A DNA stretch of 64,000 nt from Candidatus Eiseniibacteriota bacterium (GCA_016712505.1 JADJQY010000040.1:186001-250000); one strand, 5' to 3'. Positions 52,437 through 61,966 are shown, counted from the stretch's first letter. Made by a program: numbers and translations. Notes: generated from the letters alone by a model not told the origin.

Positions 52437-54416
52437 TCATGCCCGCTCCCCGGACACGCAGAGGGCGTCCCGCTCCGGCTCACGCAACAGCGCCAACCGG
52501 GCCAGCTCCGGTGCGTCCAGGATCAAAGCCACGCGGCCGTCCCCCAGGATGGTCGCGCCCATCACTCCGTCCACGCGCCGATACTGCTGTTCCAGGCTCT
52601 TGACCACGAACTGGGATTGTCCCAGCAGCTCGTCGACCAGGATGCCCACACTCGTCCCTTCGCTCGAGAGAACGAGGACCAGGCCGCTGGCGGGATCCGT
52701 GACCGCCTCGCCGATTCCGAACTGACGGTGCAGCCGGACGAGCGGGAGCGGTTCTCCTCGCACCAGCACGATCTCCCCCTGCCCGAACACCGACTTGAGG
52801 TCGGCCGGGCGGGGCCGGAAAGATTCGCGAATGGCCAGCAGTGGCACGATGAAGGTTTGCCCGCCGACGCGCAGGGCGAGGCCGTCAACGATCGCCAGGG
52901 TCAGCGGAAGGCGGATGCGCATGGTCGATCCCTCGCCCGATCGGCTCTCGATGCCGACCGATCCGTTGAGTGACTCGACATTCTGCCGCACCACGTCCAG
53001 CCCCACGCCCCGCCCGGAAACATCGGTTACCGCAGTGGCGGTTGAGAAGCCCGGCGCCATGATCAACGCGTGAAGTTGGTCGTCGGTCAGAGTTTCGTCC
53101 GGCTTGACCAGGCCTCTCTCGAGCGCCTTGGCGCGGATCTTCTGCGGGTCGAGTCCGCGACCGTCGTCGGTCACCTCGATGACGACGTTTCCGCCCTCGT
53201 GGTAGGCGGCAAGTCGCAGGCGTCCCTCGGCCGGCTTGCCGCGCGCCAGTCGCTCCTCCGGCGCCTCGATGCCGTGGTCGATCGCGTTGCGAACCAGGTG
53301 GAGAATCGGATCGCCCAGCTTCTCGATGACCCCCTTGTCCAGCTCCGTATCCTCGCCCAGCACCTCGAGCCTCACTACCCGGCCACAGTGCTCGGCCAGG
53401 TCTCGCACCAAGCGGGGAAACCGGTTGAACACCATCGCCACCGGCAGCATTCGCACCGAGAGCACGCGGGCCTGCAGTTCCTGCGTGTTCCTGGCCATGG
53501 CGGCGATCGCCGCACGGAGATCGCCCAGGCGCTTGAGCGAAAACCCGTCGATGATCTCGCTCACCATCGCCTGGGCGATGACCAGTTCCCCGACCAGGTT
53601 GATCAGCTCATCCACCTTCTCGGTCGCCACGCGGATCGACGACTCCGCCGCGGGAGTGCGACGCTCAACCTGGGCGGGCAGGTCGACCGGCCCGGCCTGA
53701 TCCGGAAGGGCCACAATCTCGAGCCGACAGGCGTCCTCGACGAACGTGAATACCTCACGCACCGCAGACTCCGTCTGATCGGTAACCAGCGTCAGCTGCC
53801 AGGCGAGGTAGCACGCTTCCGCGTCAAGCAGCGCGAGAGCCGGAAGTTCGGAGCGATCGAGTTCGACGTCGCTGATCGTTCCCAGGTTCTCCAGGTCGCG
53901 GAGCAGGAGCAATGGGTCCATGCCTGAGCGGAAGAGATCGCGTCCCGGACGGAAGGAGATGCGGAACCTGCTGCCCTCTTTACGGTGTCCTCCATCCTCG
54001 CGCACCGGAACCGGACCCTTCGCCCCTCCCGACCCGGAGAGCAGGCTTTCGAGCTCGGTTCGCACCTCCCCGACCCCCGCTGGAGGAGCCCCCCCACCCT
54101 GCGCCGCGCGGACCAGTCCGGACAGGATGTCGGCCGCGCGCAGGAGAAGGGTGGTCAGCGCCCGATCGGGCCGCATCTGGCCCTGGCGCAGGCGGTCCAG
54201 GACGCTCTCGAATCCGTGGGTGAATTCGGCAATGTCGTTCAGACCGAAGCTCCCGCTCGCCCCCTTGATCGAGTGGACGCTACGGAAGATCTCGTTCATC
54301 AGTTCAGCATCGCCGCCCGACCGCTCGAGTTCGATCAGCCCGCGCTCGATCGTCGCCAGGTGTTCGACCGCCTCTTCGAAGAACGCGGTTCGAAATCGTG
54401 TCACATCGATACGCAT
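52437..54416 (-). CDS. cheA: CheA sensor histidine kinase
   Basis: 659 aa. HPt domain (1-110) with phospho-accepting His48 in SVHSIKGAS; a short P2-like linker part; dimerisation domain (VDELINLVGELVIAQAMV, about 262); ATP-binding domain with N box HLVRNAIDHGIE, G1 DDGRGLD and G2 GRGVGLDVV; and C-terminal CheW-like domain (about 500-650). All catalytic elements are intact, so it should phosphorylate CheY and CheB of the same operon. Only one HPt domain is present. Confidence 0.96.
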   Translation of the reverse strand: MRIDVTRFRTAFFEEAVEHLATIERGLIELERSGGDAELMNEIFRSVHSIKGASGSFGLNDIAEFTHGFESVLDRLRQGQMRPDRALTTLLLRAADILSGLVRAAQGGGAPPAGVGEVRTELESLLSGSGGAKGPVPVREDGGHRKEGSRFRISFRPGRDLFRSGMDPLLLLRDLENLGTISDVELDRSELPALALLDAEACYLAWQLTLVTDQTESAVREVFTFVEDACRLEIVALPDQAGPVDLPAQVERRTPAAESSIRVATEKVDELINLVGELVIAQAMVSEIIDGFSLKRLGDLRAAIAAMARNTQELQARVLSVRMLPVAMVFNRFPRLVRDLAEHCGRVVRLEVLGEDTELDKGVIEKLGDPILHLVRNAIDHGIEAPEERLARGKPAEGRLRLAAYHEGGNVVIEVTDDGRGLDPQKIRAKALERGLVKPDETLTDDQLHALIMAPGFSTATAVTDVSGRGVGLDVVRQNVESLNGSVGIESRSGEGSTMRIRLPLTLAIVDGLALRVGGQTFIVPLLAIRESFRPRPADLKSVFGQGEIVLVRGEPLPLVRLHRQFGIGEAVTDPASGLVLVLSSEGTSVGILVDELLGQSQFVVKSLEQQYRRVDGVMGATILGDGRVALILDAPELARLALLREPERDALCVSGERA

Positions 54417-54429
54417 TTCATCCCCCAGC

Positions 54430-54798
54430 TCACCGCACGACCTTGCCGATCACCTGCAGGAGTTTTTCGGGATCGAACGGCTTCACCAGCCATCCGGTCG
54501 CGCCCGCCGCCTTCCCTTCCAGCTTCCGGGCCTCCTGCGACTCCGTGGTCAGCATCAAGATCGGGGTGAACTTGCAGATCGGGAGTTGGCGCGCCTGCCG
54601 GATGAAGGTGATCCCGTCCATTACCGGCATGTTGAGGTCGGTGATGATGAGGTCGACCTTGCCTGCGCGGCCGAGCGCGGAGAGCCCCTGCTGCCCGTCG
54701 GCCCCCTCCAGGGTAGTGAAGCCCGCTTCGCTCAGGGTGAAGGTCACCATCTGGCGCATCGAAGCCGAGTCGTCGATCACGAGCGCGGTCCGGGTCAT
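54430..54798 (-). CDS. cheY: CheY-type single-domain response regulator
   Basis: 122 aa from the ATG at 54798, preceded by GGAGGTG. The acidic pair D9/D10, phospho-acceptor D54 (LIITDLNMP), T84 and K106 are all present. No output domain. Its start overlaps the STAS gene stop (ATGA), and cheA follows closely, so it is the likely direct target of CheA. Confidence 0.95.
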   Translation of the reverse strand: MTRTALVIDDSASMRQMVTFTLSEAGFTTLEGADGQQGLSALGRAGKVDLIITDLNMPVMDGITFIRQARQLPICKFTPILMLTTESQEARKLEGKAAGATGWLVKPFDPEKLLQVIGKVVR

Positions 54799-55109
54799 GG
54801 CTGCACCTCCCTCGCCGGCGGCGACCAGGAGCCACATCCGGCGCGTGACAGTGTCGCGCCGACTTCTCCGGAGACGCCGGTGAGACGAAGGCGGCCGCCG
54901 CTTCGACCGAGCTCCAGCTCGAGTGCGGCGAGGAGTTGCACCGCGGAGGCATCGATTTCGGTGACCTCAGTGAAATCGAGGCACAGGTTTGGCGACCCGT
55001 CGGCCAGCGAGAGGAGGGTGCGTTGCAGGTCGAGCGCCACGGACACATCCAGCACGCCACGCAACGGCGACGCCGGACACGGCGCGTCCTGCTCGTTATT
55101 TCGAACCAT
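54795..55109 (-). CDS. STAS domain protein (anti-sigma-factor-antagonist-like)
   Basis: 104 aa. The ATG at 55109 has GCGAGG upstream; a GTG at 55139 is possible. The STAS core is seen: LDVSVALDLQRTLLSLAD, LCLDFTEVTEIDASAVQLLAAL. The Asp-Ala-Ser near the helix start is the usual phosphorylation position in SpoIIAA-like proteins. Overlaps cheY by ATGA. STAS proteins within chemotaxis operons are known from several phyla, but their role is unclear; a link to a kinase/phosphatase partner switch is only inference. Confidence 0.85.
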   Translation of the reverse strand: MVRNNEQDAPCPASPLRGVLDVSVALDLQRTLLSLADGSPNLCLDFTEVTEIDASAVQLLAALELELGRSGGRLRLTGVSGEVGATLSRAGCGSWSPPAREVQP

Positions 55110-55261
55110 CGGACGAAGCCTCGCTGAGTGTCGGGACACGCCTGGGGCATGACCCGACGGTGATCGGTGAGGCCGGGGATATTGGACTCGCAGATCCGTT
55201 CGTCCAGAGGGGACGGCTCCTTGAGCCGCAATGTTTCGTCCAGCAGTTTGCGAGTAACTGC

Positions 55262-56305
55262 TCAGTGTCGCGCGGCGCGACGGAGCAGCGCCGCGGCCAT
55301 GCCGTGGAGCGGAACGATCTCCTCCGCCGCACCGATCTGAATGGCTTCCTTGGGCATACCGAACACGACGGACGTCGCTTCGTCTTGCGCCAGAGTCGCA
55401 GATCCCGATTGCCGCATCGCCAGCAACCCCCGGGCGCCGTCAGCCCCCATGCCGGTGAGCAATGCCCCGATCGCGTTCGGCCCGAGATAGCGCGCGCACG
55501 ATGCGAACAGCACGTCGACCGAAGGCCGGTGGCGGTTCACCGGAGGCTCCTGGTGTGTCCGCACGGTGTAGTTCGCCCCGCTGCGCCGGATGGCCAGGTG
55601 CCAGTTGCCCGGCGCGATGAGCACATGTCCCGGCAACACCCGGTCGCCATCCGCGGCCTCTCGGACCCGGACGCGGCAGAGACCATCCAGCCGCTCCGCG
55701 AACGAAGTGGTGAAACGCTCCGGCATGTGCTGGACCACCACCACGCCGGGAGACTCCGCAGGCAAGGCGGTGAGTACCTCGCGCAGCGCCTCGGTGCCAC
55801 CGGTCGATGCGCCGATGGCCATCACCACTTCAGTTGTCCGGATGAGTGCTTCGGCTGGAATCGCCGAACTCGTCCCGCCCAGCGAGCGACGGGTTGGACG
55901 GCGCACCTGCGCCTTGGCCACCGCCTTCACCTTGGCGCAGAGTTCCTCGGCCAGTTCCACCGTGCCGCTCCGCAGGTCGATCTTCGGCTTGGTCACGAAG
56001 TCAATCGCCCCAAGCTCCAGGGCGCGCAACGTGGTGGCGCATCCCCCCTCGGTCAGCGACGACACCATCAGAACCGGCATCGGCTGCAACTGCATCAACC
56101 GCTGAAGGAAACTGAGTCCATCCATGCGCGGCATCTCGACGTCGAGGGTGAGCACGTCGGGTCGTAGCGACTTGATCTTCTCCCACGCCTGGTATGGATC
56201 AGGCGCGGACCCGATCACCTCGATCTCTCGATCCGCTCCGAGAAGCTCGGTCAGAAGTTGTCGAATCAGAGCCGAGTCGTCGACGATCAGCACGCGCGTG
56301 GCCAT
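55262..56305 (-). CDS. cheB: CheB protein-glutamate methylesterase
   Basis: 347 aa. Receiver domain (1-120) with D9/D10, D55 (LTLDVEMP), and the lysine in FVTKPK; a linker; then the methylesterase domain with catalytic Ser in AIGASTGGTEAL, His in VVQHMP and Asp in LTGMGADGARG. It removes methyl groups added by CheR when phosphorylated by CheA. First che gene in the operon, 152 bp before the STAS gene and 48 bp after a spermidine-synthase-like gene. Confidence 0.96.
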   Translation of the reverse strand: MATRVLIVDDSALIRQLLTELLGADREIEVIGSAPDPYQAWEKIKSLRPDVLTLDVEMPRMDGLSFLQRLMQLQPMPVLMVSSLTEGGCATTLRALELGAIDFVTKPKIDLRSGTVELAEELCAKVKAVAKAQVRRPTRRSLGGTSSAIPAEALIRTTEVVMAIGASTGGTEALREVLTALPAESPGVVVVQHMPERFTTSFAERLDGLCRVRVREAADGDRVLPGHVLIAPGNWHLAIRRSGANYTVRTHQEPPVNRHRPSVDVLFASCARYLGPNAIGALLTGMGADGARGLLAMRQSGSATLAQDEATSVVFGMPKEAIQIGAAEEIVPLHGMAAALLRRAARH

Positions 56306-56353
56306 AGGGTCGCCTCCGCTTTTGGGATCGACGCGGGGCCGGCGCTTCCTGAG

Positions 56354-57028
56354 TCATCGACGACGAGTGGCGAGCCACAAGGTGTGCCGCCCGCCGCTGG
56401 TCCGGCGGGCGCGCACGATCTCCTCCTCGACCCGAAATCCGCTCTGCGCCAGTCGACGCGTGAACTCCGCATCGGGCGCGACCGACCAGACGCCGAAGAT
56501 TCCCCCGTCGCGCAGCGCTTCGTAGGCCGCGCGGAGTCCGGTGGGGGTGTAAAGCCAGTTGTTCGCGCGCCGGGTCAGGCCATTCGGTCCGTTGTCCACA
56601 TCGAGCAGGATGGCGTCGAAAGCGCCGCGTTTTCCGCGGTAGGCGTCGCCGACGTCGCCGGCAAAGATCGACGCTCGCGGATCGTCGAGCGGACGACCGG
56701 CCAGGTGGGCCAACGGCCCGCGATTCCATTCCACCACCCCAGGAACCAGCTCGGCGGTAATCACCTGCGCGTCAGGACCGACCTGCCGCAGCGCCGCAGC
56801 GGTGGTGTAGCCCATTCCCAGCCCGCCGACCAGCACCTTCGCGCTGGTCCGTTTGGCAATCCGGCCACAGGCGATCTCGGCCAGCACCTCCTCGGAGCCA
56901 TGGAGCGTGTTGCTCATCAGAGCGAGCGGCCCGATCCGGATGGCAAACTCGCGCCCGCGCTGAAACAGCGTCAGCGGCGTCGCCTCCCCCGGCACCTCGG
57001 CCCGACCGAGCTGAACCCAGGGAAGCAT
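56354..57028 (-). CDS. Spermidine-synthase-like SAM-binding protein
   Basis: 224 aa. The Rossmann core is clear: KVLVGGLGMGYTTAAALRQVG (nucleotide loop near residue 65), VITAELVPGVVEW, and FDAILLDVDNGPNGL. It lacks the usual polyamine-synthase gatekeeper DDG pattern and the N-terminal beta hairpin domain is short, so the substrate is unsure. It precedes cheB with a 48-bp gap and could be in the same transcript. The ATG at 57028 has only a weak ribosome site. Confidence 0.75.
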   Translation of the reverse strand: MLPWVQLGRAEVPGEATPLTLFQRGREFAIRIGPLALMSNTLHGSEEVLAEIACGRIAKRTSAKVLVGGLGMGYTTAAALRQVGPDAQVITAELVPGVVEWNRGPLAHLAGRPLDDPRASIFAGDVGDAYRGKRGAFDAILLDVDNGPNGLTRRANNWLYTPTGLRAAYEALRDGGIFGVWSVAPDAEFTRRLAQSGFRVEEEIVRARRTSGGRHTLWLATRRR

Positions 57029-57388
57029 CTAGCGAGCTTTTCCGACCACGGCTGTTCCCCGTCCGCCCATGTCGGTGACGCACTCTCACCTCTGGGCTTC
57101 GACTCACCACCGACCCACGGACTTGCGTGCGCGCCCGGACGGTCCGGACCTGGATCAAGCTACCGATCGCCGCGGCCAAGTCCTCTGCTACTGCCAGGCC
57201 GATGGAGTTGACTTACGGCGGGTTGGCACAAAGGAGGTAGATGCCGGAAGGCGCCAACGATGGGCTCAGACTACCCATCGACGAGCGGGGAGGTCGGGAC
57301 ACGAGCTTCGGTCGCTCGGCCACCGGCCAGGCAGCAACGCCGCGCACGCGGTCCAGGGCGAGGCCGTCCAGTATCGCCCCGGATTTCC
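57029..57388. other. Region between methyltransferase start and IS3 element
   Basis: About 360 bp. It should hold the promoter for the methyltransferase and possibly the che operon. It also contains AAAGGAGG just before an ATG at 57241, listed separately. Confidence 0.4.
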
Positions 57389-57420
57389 TGGACAGTGAAA
57401 GTATGATATTCGAGGTCTGA
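57241..57420 (+). CDS. Small open frame with strong ribosome site, possibly cut by the IS3 element
   Basis: 59 codons starting three bases after AAAGGAGG, running through the left end of the IS3-family element and stopping inside it. No known domain (starts MPEGANDGLRLPIDERGG). It could be the 5' remnant of a gene broken by the insertion, or chance. Low confidence. Confidence 0.2.
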   Translation: MPEGANDGLRLPIDERGGRDTSFGRSATGQAATPRTRSRARPSSIAPDFLDSESMIFEV

Positions 57421-57522
57421 AGCCAAGATGCTGCGATCGTCCTCGAACCCGACCTCAATAGCGGCCCCAGGAGGCACGATCGTGGCTCGGTCCGATGCCC
57501 AGCATCCCCCACTTCGCACCTC

Positions 57523-58410
57523 TCAGGCCGCCGCCAGCAGCTCGGCTCGCCTCGCCGCCGGAGACCGGTGCCCATGCCGCTCGATCAACCACTCACGATT
57601 GTACAGCTCCCGGAACGCGAGCAACGCTTCCCGCAGCTCCTCCGCCGTCTCGAAGCTCCGAACCCAGAGCAGCTGCTCCTTCAGGGTGCGGAAGAACCGC
57701 TCGATGCAGCCATTGCCTTCCGGCTCCCGCACGAAGCTCGGACTCGAGTCGATGCCCAAGAACCGGAGCTCGTCTTGGTAGGCGTCGCTCGTGAACTGAC
57801 TGCCGTTGTCGTGGCGCAGCTGCAAGCCGACAGCCACCGCCTGCTCGTATGGGCCGATGTACTCCTTCACCGCTTGCCGCAGCGGCTCCAACGCTTCCCA
57901 GCGCGTACCGGGGCGGGCGGCGTGGATGCCCAAGCACTCCGCCGTGCAGTGATCGATCACCGCGAAGACGGTCGCGGTGCCCTGCTTCAAGGTCAGGCAG
58001 CTGGTGGCGTCGGTGCCCCAGCGCTCGTTCGGACGCGTGGTGATGATCACGCCGTCGTGCGCCTTCGGCCCGTGGGCGTTGCCCAGGCGATGCGGCGCTT
58101 GCAGTCCGATCTGCCGCATCAATCGACGAACTCGGTCTTTCGAGGTCCGCACCTGCTTCATTCGCAGCCGAGCCCATGCTTTCCGATAGCCTTCGCCGGT
58201 GAAGGGAGAGTTCTCGATCACGGTCCGGATCTCCGACGTCAGTTCCTCATCACTCAGAACCGAACGAGGACCACGCCGCTTCGACTCAGTGATCGGAGTG
58301 GCGGCACGATCTCGCTCGAAGTAGACGCTGGAGCGGGGGACTTCCCAGAGCCGGCAGACCCGAGCCAGGCCGTAAGGCCGATGCGTGACCAGGGAGGAGG
58401 ACCGGCTCAT
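57523..58410 (-). CDS. IS3-family transposase OrfB (rve integrase core)
   Basis: 295 aa from the ATG at 58410, which overlaps the OrfA stop as ATGA. The DDE core shows WGTDAT (first Asp), RHDNGSQF (second Asp) and the conserved EGNGCIERFFRTLKEQ with the Glu. An N-terminal HTH_21-like part (YGLARVCRLWEVPRSSVYF, GYRKAWARLR) precedes it. Unlike many IS3 elements, the two genes seem coupled by overlap and not by -1 frameshifting. Confidence 0.92.
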   Translation of the reverse strand: MSRSSSLVTHRPYGLARVCRLWEVPRSSVYFERDRAATPITESKRRGPRSVLSDEELTSEIRTVIENSPFTGEGYRKAWARLRMKQVRTSKDRVRRLMRQIGLQAPHRLGNAHGPKAHDGVIITTRPNERWGTDATSCLTLKQGTATVFAVIDHCTAECLGIHAARPGTRWEALEPLRQAVKEYIGPYEQAVAVGLQLRHDNGSQFTSDAYQDELRFLGIDSSPSFVREPEGNGCIERFFRTLKEQLLWVRSFETAEELREALLAFRELYNREWLIERHGHRSPAARRAELLAAA

Positions 58411-58802
58411 GGCTTCCGCCTCCCGGGGACGAAAGGGGTCTCGGCTCCGCGCAATCGAAGGCCTTCGCGCAGCACTTCGTTGTCCATGATCAGCTCGCCG
58501 AGCTTGGCCCGCAGGCTCTTCACCTCGTCGGCGCGGTCCTCGCTCGGTCGGCTCTTGAACCCGGCCTGGGCCGAGGCGAGGAACTGCTCGCGCCAACGAG
58601 AGAGCGTGGCTGCGGTCACACCCAGTTCGCGCGATAGAGTATCGAGGTCTTCGCCGCGCAGCAGTCGAAGCACGGCCTCCGTCTTCCGTCGGGCCGAGAA
58701 GCGACCCCGGTCATCCTGCGCCGGTTCGCTGGGTCCTCCGCTCGCCCTCCGGGCTCCCTCCGTCCCCAACGAACTCTGTGCACCTCTCCGTCTCCGAGCC
58801 AT
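58407..58802 (-). CDS. IS3-family OrfA, helix-turn-helix protein
   Basis: 131 aa, ATG at 58802 after GGAGGACAGG. RFSARRKTEAVLRLLRGEDLDTLSRELGVTAATLSRWREQFL is a transposase_8/HTH unit, followed by a leucine-zipper-like coil (VKSLRAKLGELIMDNEVLREGL). It binds the element ends. Confidence 0.9.
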   Translation of the reverse strand: MARRRRGAQSSLGTEGARRASGGPSEPAQDDRGRFSARRKTEAVLRLLRGEDLDTLSRELGVTAATLSRWREQFLASAQAGFKSRPSEDRADEVKSLRAKLGELIMDNEVLREGLRLRGAETPFVPGRRKP

Positions 58803-58924
58803 CCTGTCCTCCCTTCGAGGGACAGATCATCCCCCAGTTGAGTGTCCAGGAAAACCCTGGGGCGAAGGATTCCCGCGCAGTCTGAAGGAGGATCATGAGT
58901 GGCAGCACTGCCGTTGCCTAGGCA

Positions 58925-60478
58925 CTATTCCAGGACGACCACGCTGCCTGCTCTAAACCCTCCGCCGCCTCGGACGCGAATCAGATAGATCCCCGCCGCT
59001 GGTAATACCGACGAAAGGCGAAGTGAGACTAGCCCTCCCGCCCGATACCCGGGCCGGTCCAGCATCGTCGCCAGGTGGCGCCCGCTAGCATCGTACAGAT
59101 CCACAGCTTGGTCTCCCGGCTGCAGCCACAAGCGCAGCGTGCCGGTTCGCGAGATCGGCGAAGGGAAGAGGGACAACCGCACCACCGGGTCCGCCACGTG
59201 GTCCGCGTCCGCGGCACTGCAGCCGCTCTCTTGGGCTCCAATGAGCATGCCGCAGGGGTTGTTCGCCGGGAGGCACGGCGAGTCATCTCGGAGGCTGTAG
59301 ATCCCTTCGCTTGAAGGGGCTTCTGTGCAGGGCGTCGCAATGCAGAACCCAGGATCCTCCGCAACGTACACTCCGTTCAAGACATCCAGACGCCCCGGCC
59401 CCTGTACGGTCGCCGGGTCGAACGCACAGCAAATGGCCGGCACTACGGCTGGTCCATCGATGGACTCACCCAGATAGAGATCATCCCCTGCGTCCTCCGT
59501 GCAGTTGTTTCGTAGGATGGTCGTCTCGAGGGTGACTCCCGAAGAGTAGATGGCAGCGCCACCACCCACGCCCGCGGCATGATTTCCGGAGATAGTGCAC
59601 TGCCTGAGTATCCCGCTGGTCGCCGCCGTGATCCAGACCCCGCCACCATCGATATCCGCGGAGTTCCCAACGACGACAACATCCTGGAACTCAACGTTGC
59701 CCGACACTGCAACCGCGAAGCCGCCCCCTACGGAACCTGTCGCGATGTTTGCGCGGAGCGTCGAGCGCCGTACCACAACGACGCAATCTCTGACCTTGAT
59801 ACCCCCACCACCACCCATACAGGTGTTGTCTGCGAACAAGCAATCCTCGACCAAGGCGGGCCCGCCTCGAAGAAATGCACCTCCCCCTCCGCCGGACGTA
59901 TTGCTGACGATCTCGCAGCGCCGCAGGGTTGGCGCCCCCTCCGGTGAAGACACGCCCCCACCCTCCGTGCCCGCCTGATTGAAGCGAAGGGTGCAGTCCT
60001 CGATGAGCGGTGAGCCACCGGCCCAGACCCCGATTCCTCCACCAAAAGTCGTCGCGAAGCAGTCTTCCACCACTAGACGCCTGAGCGTGGGCGAGCTCCC
60101 CCTGCAATTGATCCCCCCGGACCAAGTCGCGGAATGACCGTTTCGTATCGTCAGCGCCTCGACCACAGTTCCCGGGCCCTCCCCAGACGAGAAGTCGATC
60201 CCTCGGTGCGGGCTTCCAGCCTCTCCCTCACAGTCCAGGATCGTCACACCGGCGCCCGCTCCGACTAGGGCGATGCTCTTGCCCTCGAAGTTCAGATCCC
60301 TGTTTCCTGGGCCCGCGAACACTCCTGGAGCCACACAGACCGAGTCGCCGCCGGACGAGCTGCTCAGCGCACTCTGTATCGTTGCGTAGTCCTCGGGGAC
60401 ACGGATCGTCTCCGCCGCACAGAATCTCCCCAGCAGGAGGCCGGTAAGGGCCGCGGCGATGCCGCACAAGTGACGCAT
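58925..60478 (-). CDS. Secreted right-handed beta-helix protein with C-terminal sorting domain
   Basis: 517 aa from the ATG at 60478. Signal peptide (CGIAAALTGLLLGRFCAAE), then IRVPEDYATIQSAL, the usual start of these beta-helix proteins. Regular coils rich in GGG and short hydrophobic strands (TLRRLVVEDCFA, LIEDCTLRFN, TLRRCEIVSN) run from about residue 60 to 370, as in pectin-lyase folds. No catalytic acids could be assigned. The tail (FPSPISRTGTLRLWL, VDLYDASGRHLATM, AAGIYLIRVRG) is the sorting-type domain shared with neighbours. Probably a surface polysaccharide-binding or lyase-like protein. Confidence 0.82.
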   Translation of the reverse strand: MRHLCGIAAALTGLLLGRFCAAETIRVPEDYATIQSALSSSSGGDSVCVAPGVFAGPGNRDLNFEGKSIALVGAGAGVTILDCEGEAGSPHRGIDFSSGEGPGTVVEALTIRNGHSATWSGGINCRGSSPTLRRLVVEDCFATTFGGGIGVWAGGSPLIEDCTLRFNQAGTEGGGVSSPEGAPTLRRCEIVSNTSGGGGGAFLRGGPALVEDCLFADNTCMGGGGGIKVRDCVVVVRRSTLRANIATGSVGGGFAVAVSGNVEFQDVVVVGNSADIDGGGVWITAATSGILRQCTISGNHAAGVGGGAAIYSSGVTLETTILRNNCTEDAGDDLYLGESIDGPAVVPAICCAFDPATVQGPGRLDVLNGVYVAEDPGFCIATPCTEAPSSEGIYSLRDDSPCLPANNPCGMLIGAQESGCSAADADHVADPVVRLSLFPSPISRTGTLRLWLQPGDQAVDLYDASGRHLATMLDRPGYRAGGLVSLRLSSVLPAAGIYLIRVRGGGGFRAGSVVVLE

Positions 60479-60510
60479 TTCCCAGCCTCGCTTCCCTCGC
60501 CTGCACCCCT

Positions 60511-61935
60511 TCAACGCACCAAATGGATCGTGATGGCACTCCCAGAACTGCCCGCACGAACCTGCACGAGATAGGCTCCCGACGGGAGATCGCCGAGAAT
60601 GGGGGATAGTCGTCCACCAAGCTGATGACGCCCGGGCTCCCACCAACTGGATCTCTCGGAGTACACGACCCGACCTCGCACATCGATTACGCGCAGGTCG
60701 GCGTCGGTGGGAGTCACCACCTCGAGCACCAACTGGAGTTCGCTCCGCGTTGGGTTCGGCGTCGGCGCGCCCATCCGAATGCCATCATCCAGGACACTAG
60801 GTCCTGACACTGGGGAGTCCGCCGGAACCAAGGGCAGTCCTCGCTCGAAGAGACCGAGGCCGAAGATCTCCAGGTACAGCTTTCGCTCGCCCGGATGCTG
60901 CTTCAAGTGGCATTTCCAGGAGTCGGAGTACGGACTCGGGATCGGCACTCCTGGGATTCCTTCGCTCAGAGGTTCCCAGTTTCCGTAGCCAAAGTTGTCC
61001 GCTCGGACCACAGCCGCGAGTCCGCTCGGATGATATCGGCCTGCTGCATAGATCACACTAGGATCCCAGGTCGGAGCCTCCAAACTCATGCAACCAGTGC
61101 TAGAAAAGGGGAGAAACTCGAGCCCCTCGAATTCGGTACCGTCGAATCGCATGAACCCGGAGGGGCCGAGCAGGTAGGAGTTGTCCGAATACACTGGATC
61201 AATCACGACGTCAATCGGAGTCTCCCCGTAGAGAGGAAGAACCTGTACATCGACCCACGACGCGCCACCGTCCGTGGTTCGCTTCATGTAGGCGTTGAGC
61301 CACCCGTTCGTGCCCGCGGTCCACATGCAATTCTGATCACCGTTTGACTCGAGCTGGTGGAACGCATTGTAGACACACCCGTTGCACCAGCTCGAGAATC
61401 CCCAGGTTCCGCCGAAATCCGAAGAGTAAGCCACACCATGTTCGTCTCCCGAGGATCCGTCGGAATTCCAGATCGTGGCGTAGACTCTTCCGGTCGCAAA
61501 CACCTTCACCTTGTTCAAAATACCGTTCGCCGGAAGCCCACCCGTGATCTCCACCCAACCGGCGCCCGCGTTGCTCGAGTACCACAACCTACGTTGAATG
61601 GTTGACACCACGAGGTGCTCGTCCAGCATCCCGGCCACGGACATCGCAATCGGGTCGCCGGGAACGGGGATTTCTGTCCACTCGCCGTTACCGGAGTGCG
61701 ACCGGCGGAAGAGCCAGCGCTCGCCGCCCGTGCCGCACGCGATCACCAGCAAATGCTGCCCGGTCACATCCATCTGTTGCAGGTACGCAGTATCGGCGCG
61801 AGGATGTGCGATCGGCGTCCACTCGTTCGTTCCCGCCATCGAGTGAGGGCCTGACACGAGCGAAAACACCATTCCCAGGAGCGCTGTGGCACGTCGTGAC
61901 CCGACGCTGACCTTCCAGTTCGGTCCGCGCGGCAC
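60511..61935 (-). CDS. Secreted sialidase-like beta-propeller protein with C-terminal sorting domain
   Basis: 474 aa. The start is placed at the GTG at 61935, which has GGAGGG about eight bases upstream and leads into a signal peptide (RRATALLGMVFSLVSGPHSMA); the frame runs to a TTG at 61992. The body has repeated strands with SSNAGAGWVEI, SSDFGGTWG and TTDGGASWVDV, the Asp-box pattern of BNR/sialidase propellers. Catalytic sialidase residues are not evident. It ends with NPTRSELQLVLEV, LRVIDVRGRVVYSE, SGAYLVQVRAG, the same C-terminal domain type. The gap to the subtilase stop is 31 bp. Confidence 0.78.
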   Translation of the reverse strand: MPRGPNWKVSVGSRRATALLGMVFSLVSGPHSMAGTNEWTPIAHPRADTAYLQQMDVTGQHLLVIACGTGGERWLFRRSHSGNGEWTEIPVPGDPIAMSVAGMLDEHLVVSTIQRRLWYSSNAGAGWVEITGGLPANGILNKVKVFATGRVYATIWNSDGSSGDEHGVAYSSDFGGTWGFSSWCNGCVYNAFHQLESNGDQNCMWTAGTNGWLNAYMKRTTDGGASWVDVQVLPLYGETPIDVVIDPVYSDNSYLLGPSGFMRFDGTEFEGLEFLPFSSTGCMSLEAPTWDPSVIYAAGRYHPSGLAAVVRADNFGYGNWEPLSEGIPGVPIPSPYSDSWKCHLKQHPGERKLYLEIFGLGLFERGLPLVPADSPVSGPSVLDDGIRMGAPTPNPTRSELQLVLEVVTPTDADLRVIDVRGRVVYSERSSWWEPGRHQLGGRLSPILGDLPSGAYLVQVRAGSSGSAITIHLVR

Positions 61936-61966
61936 GAGCCCCACCCTCCGCGGTGGGAGAGCCCCC

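Larger units (their letters stand above)
57389..58848 (-). mobile_element. IS3-family insertion sequence, about 1.46 kb
   Basis: Two overlapping transposase genes on minus. The ends are imperfect inverted repeats: TTTCCTGGACAGTGAAAG on the left and TTTCCTGGACACTCAACT on the right (read inward). Boundaries are put at the TGGACA; including TTTCC they would be 57384 and 58853. No flanking direct repeat is evident, so exact ends are less sure than for the other elements. Confidence 0.75.
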
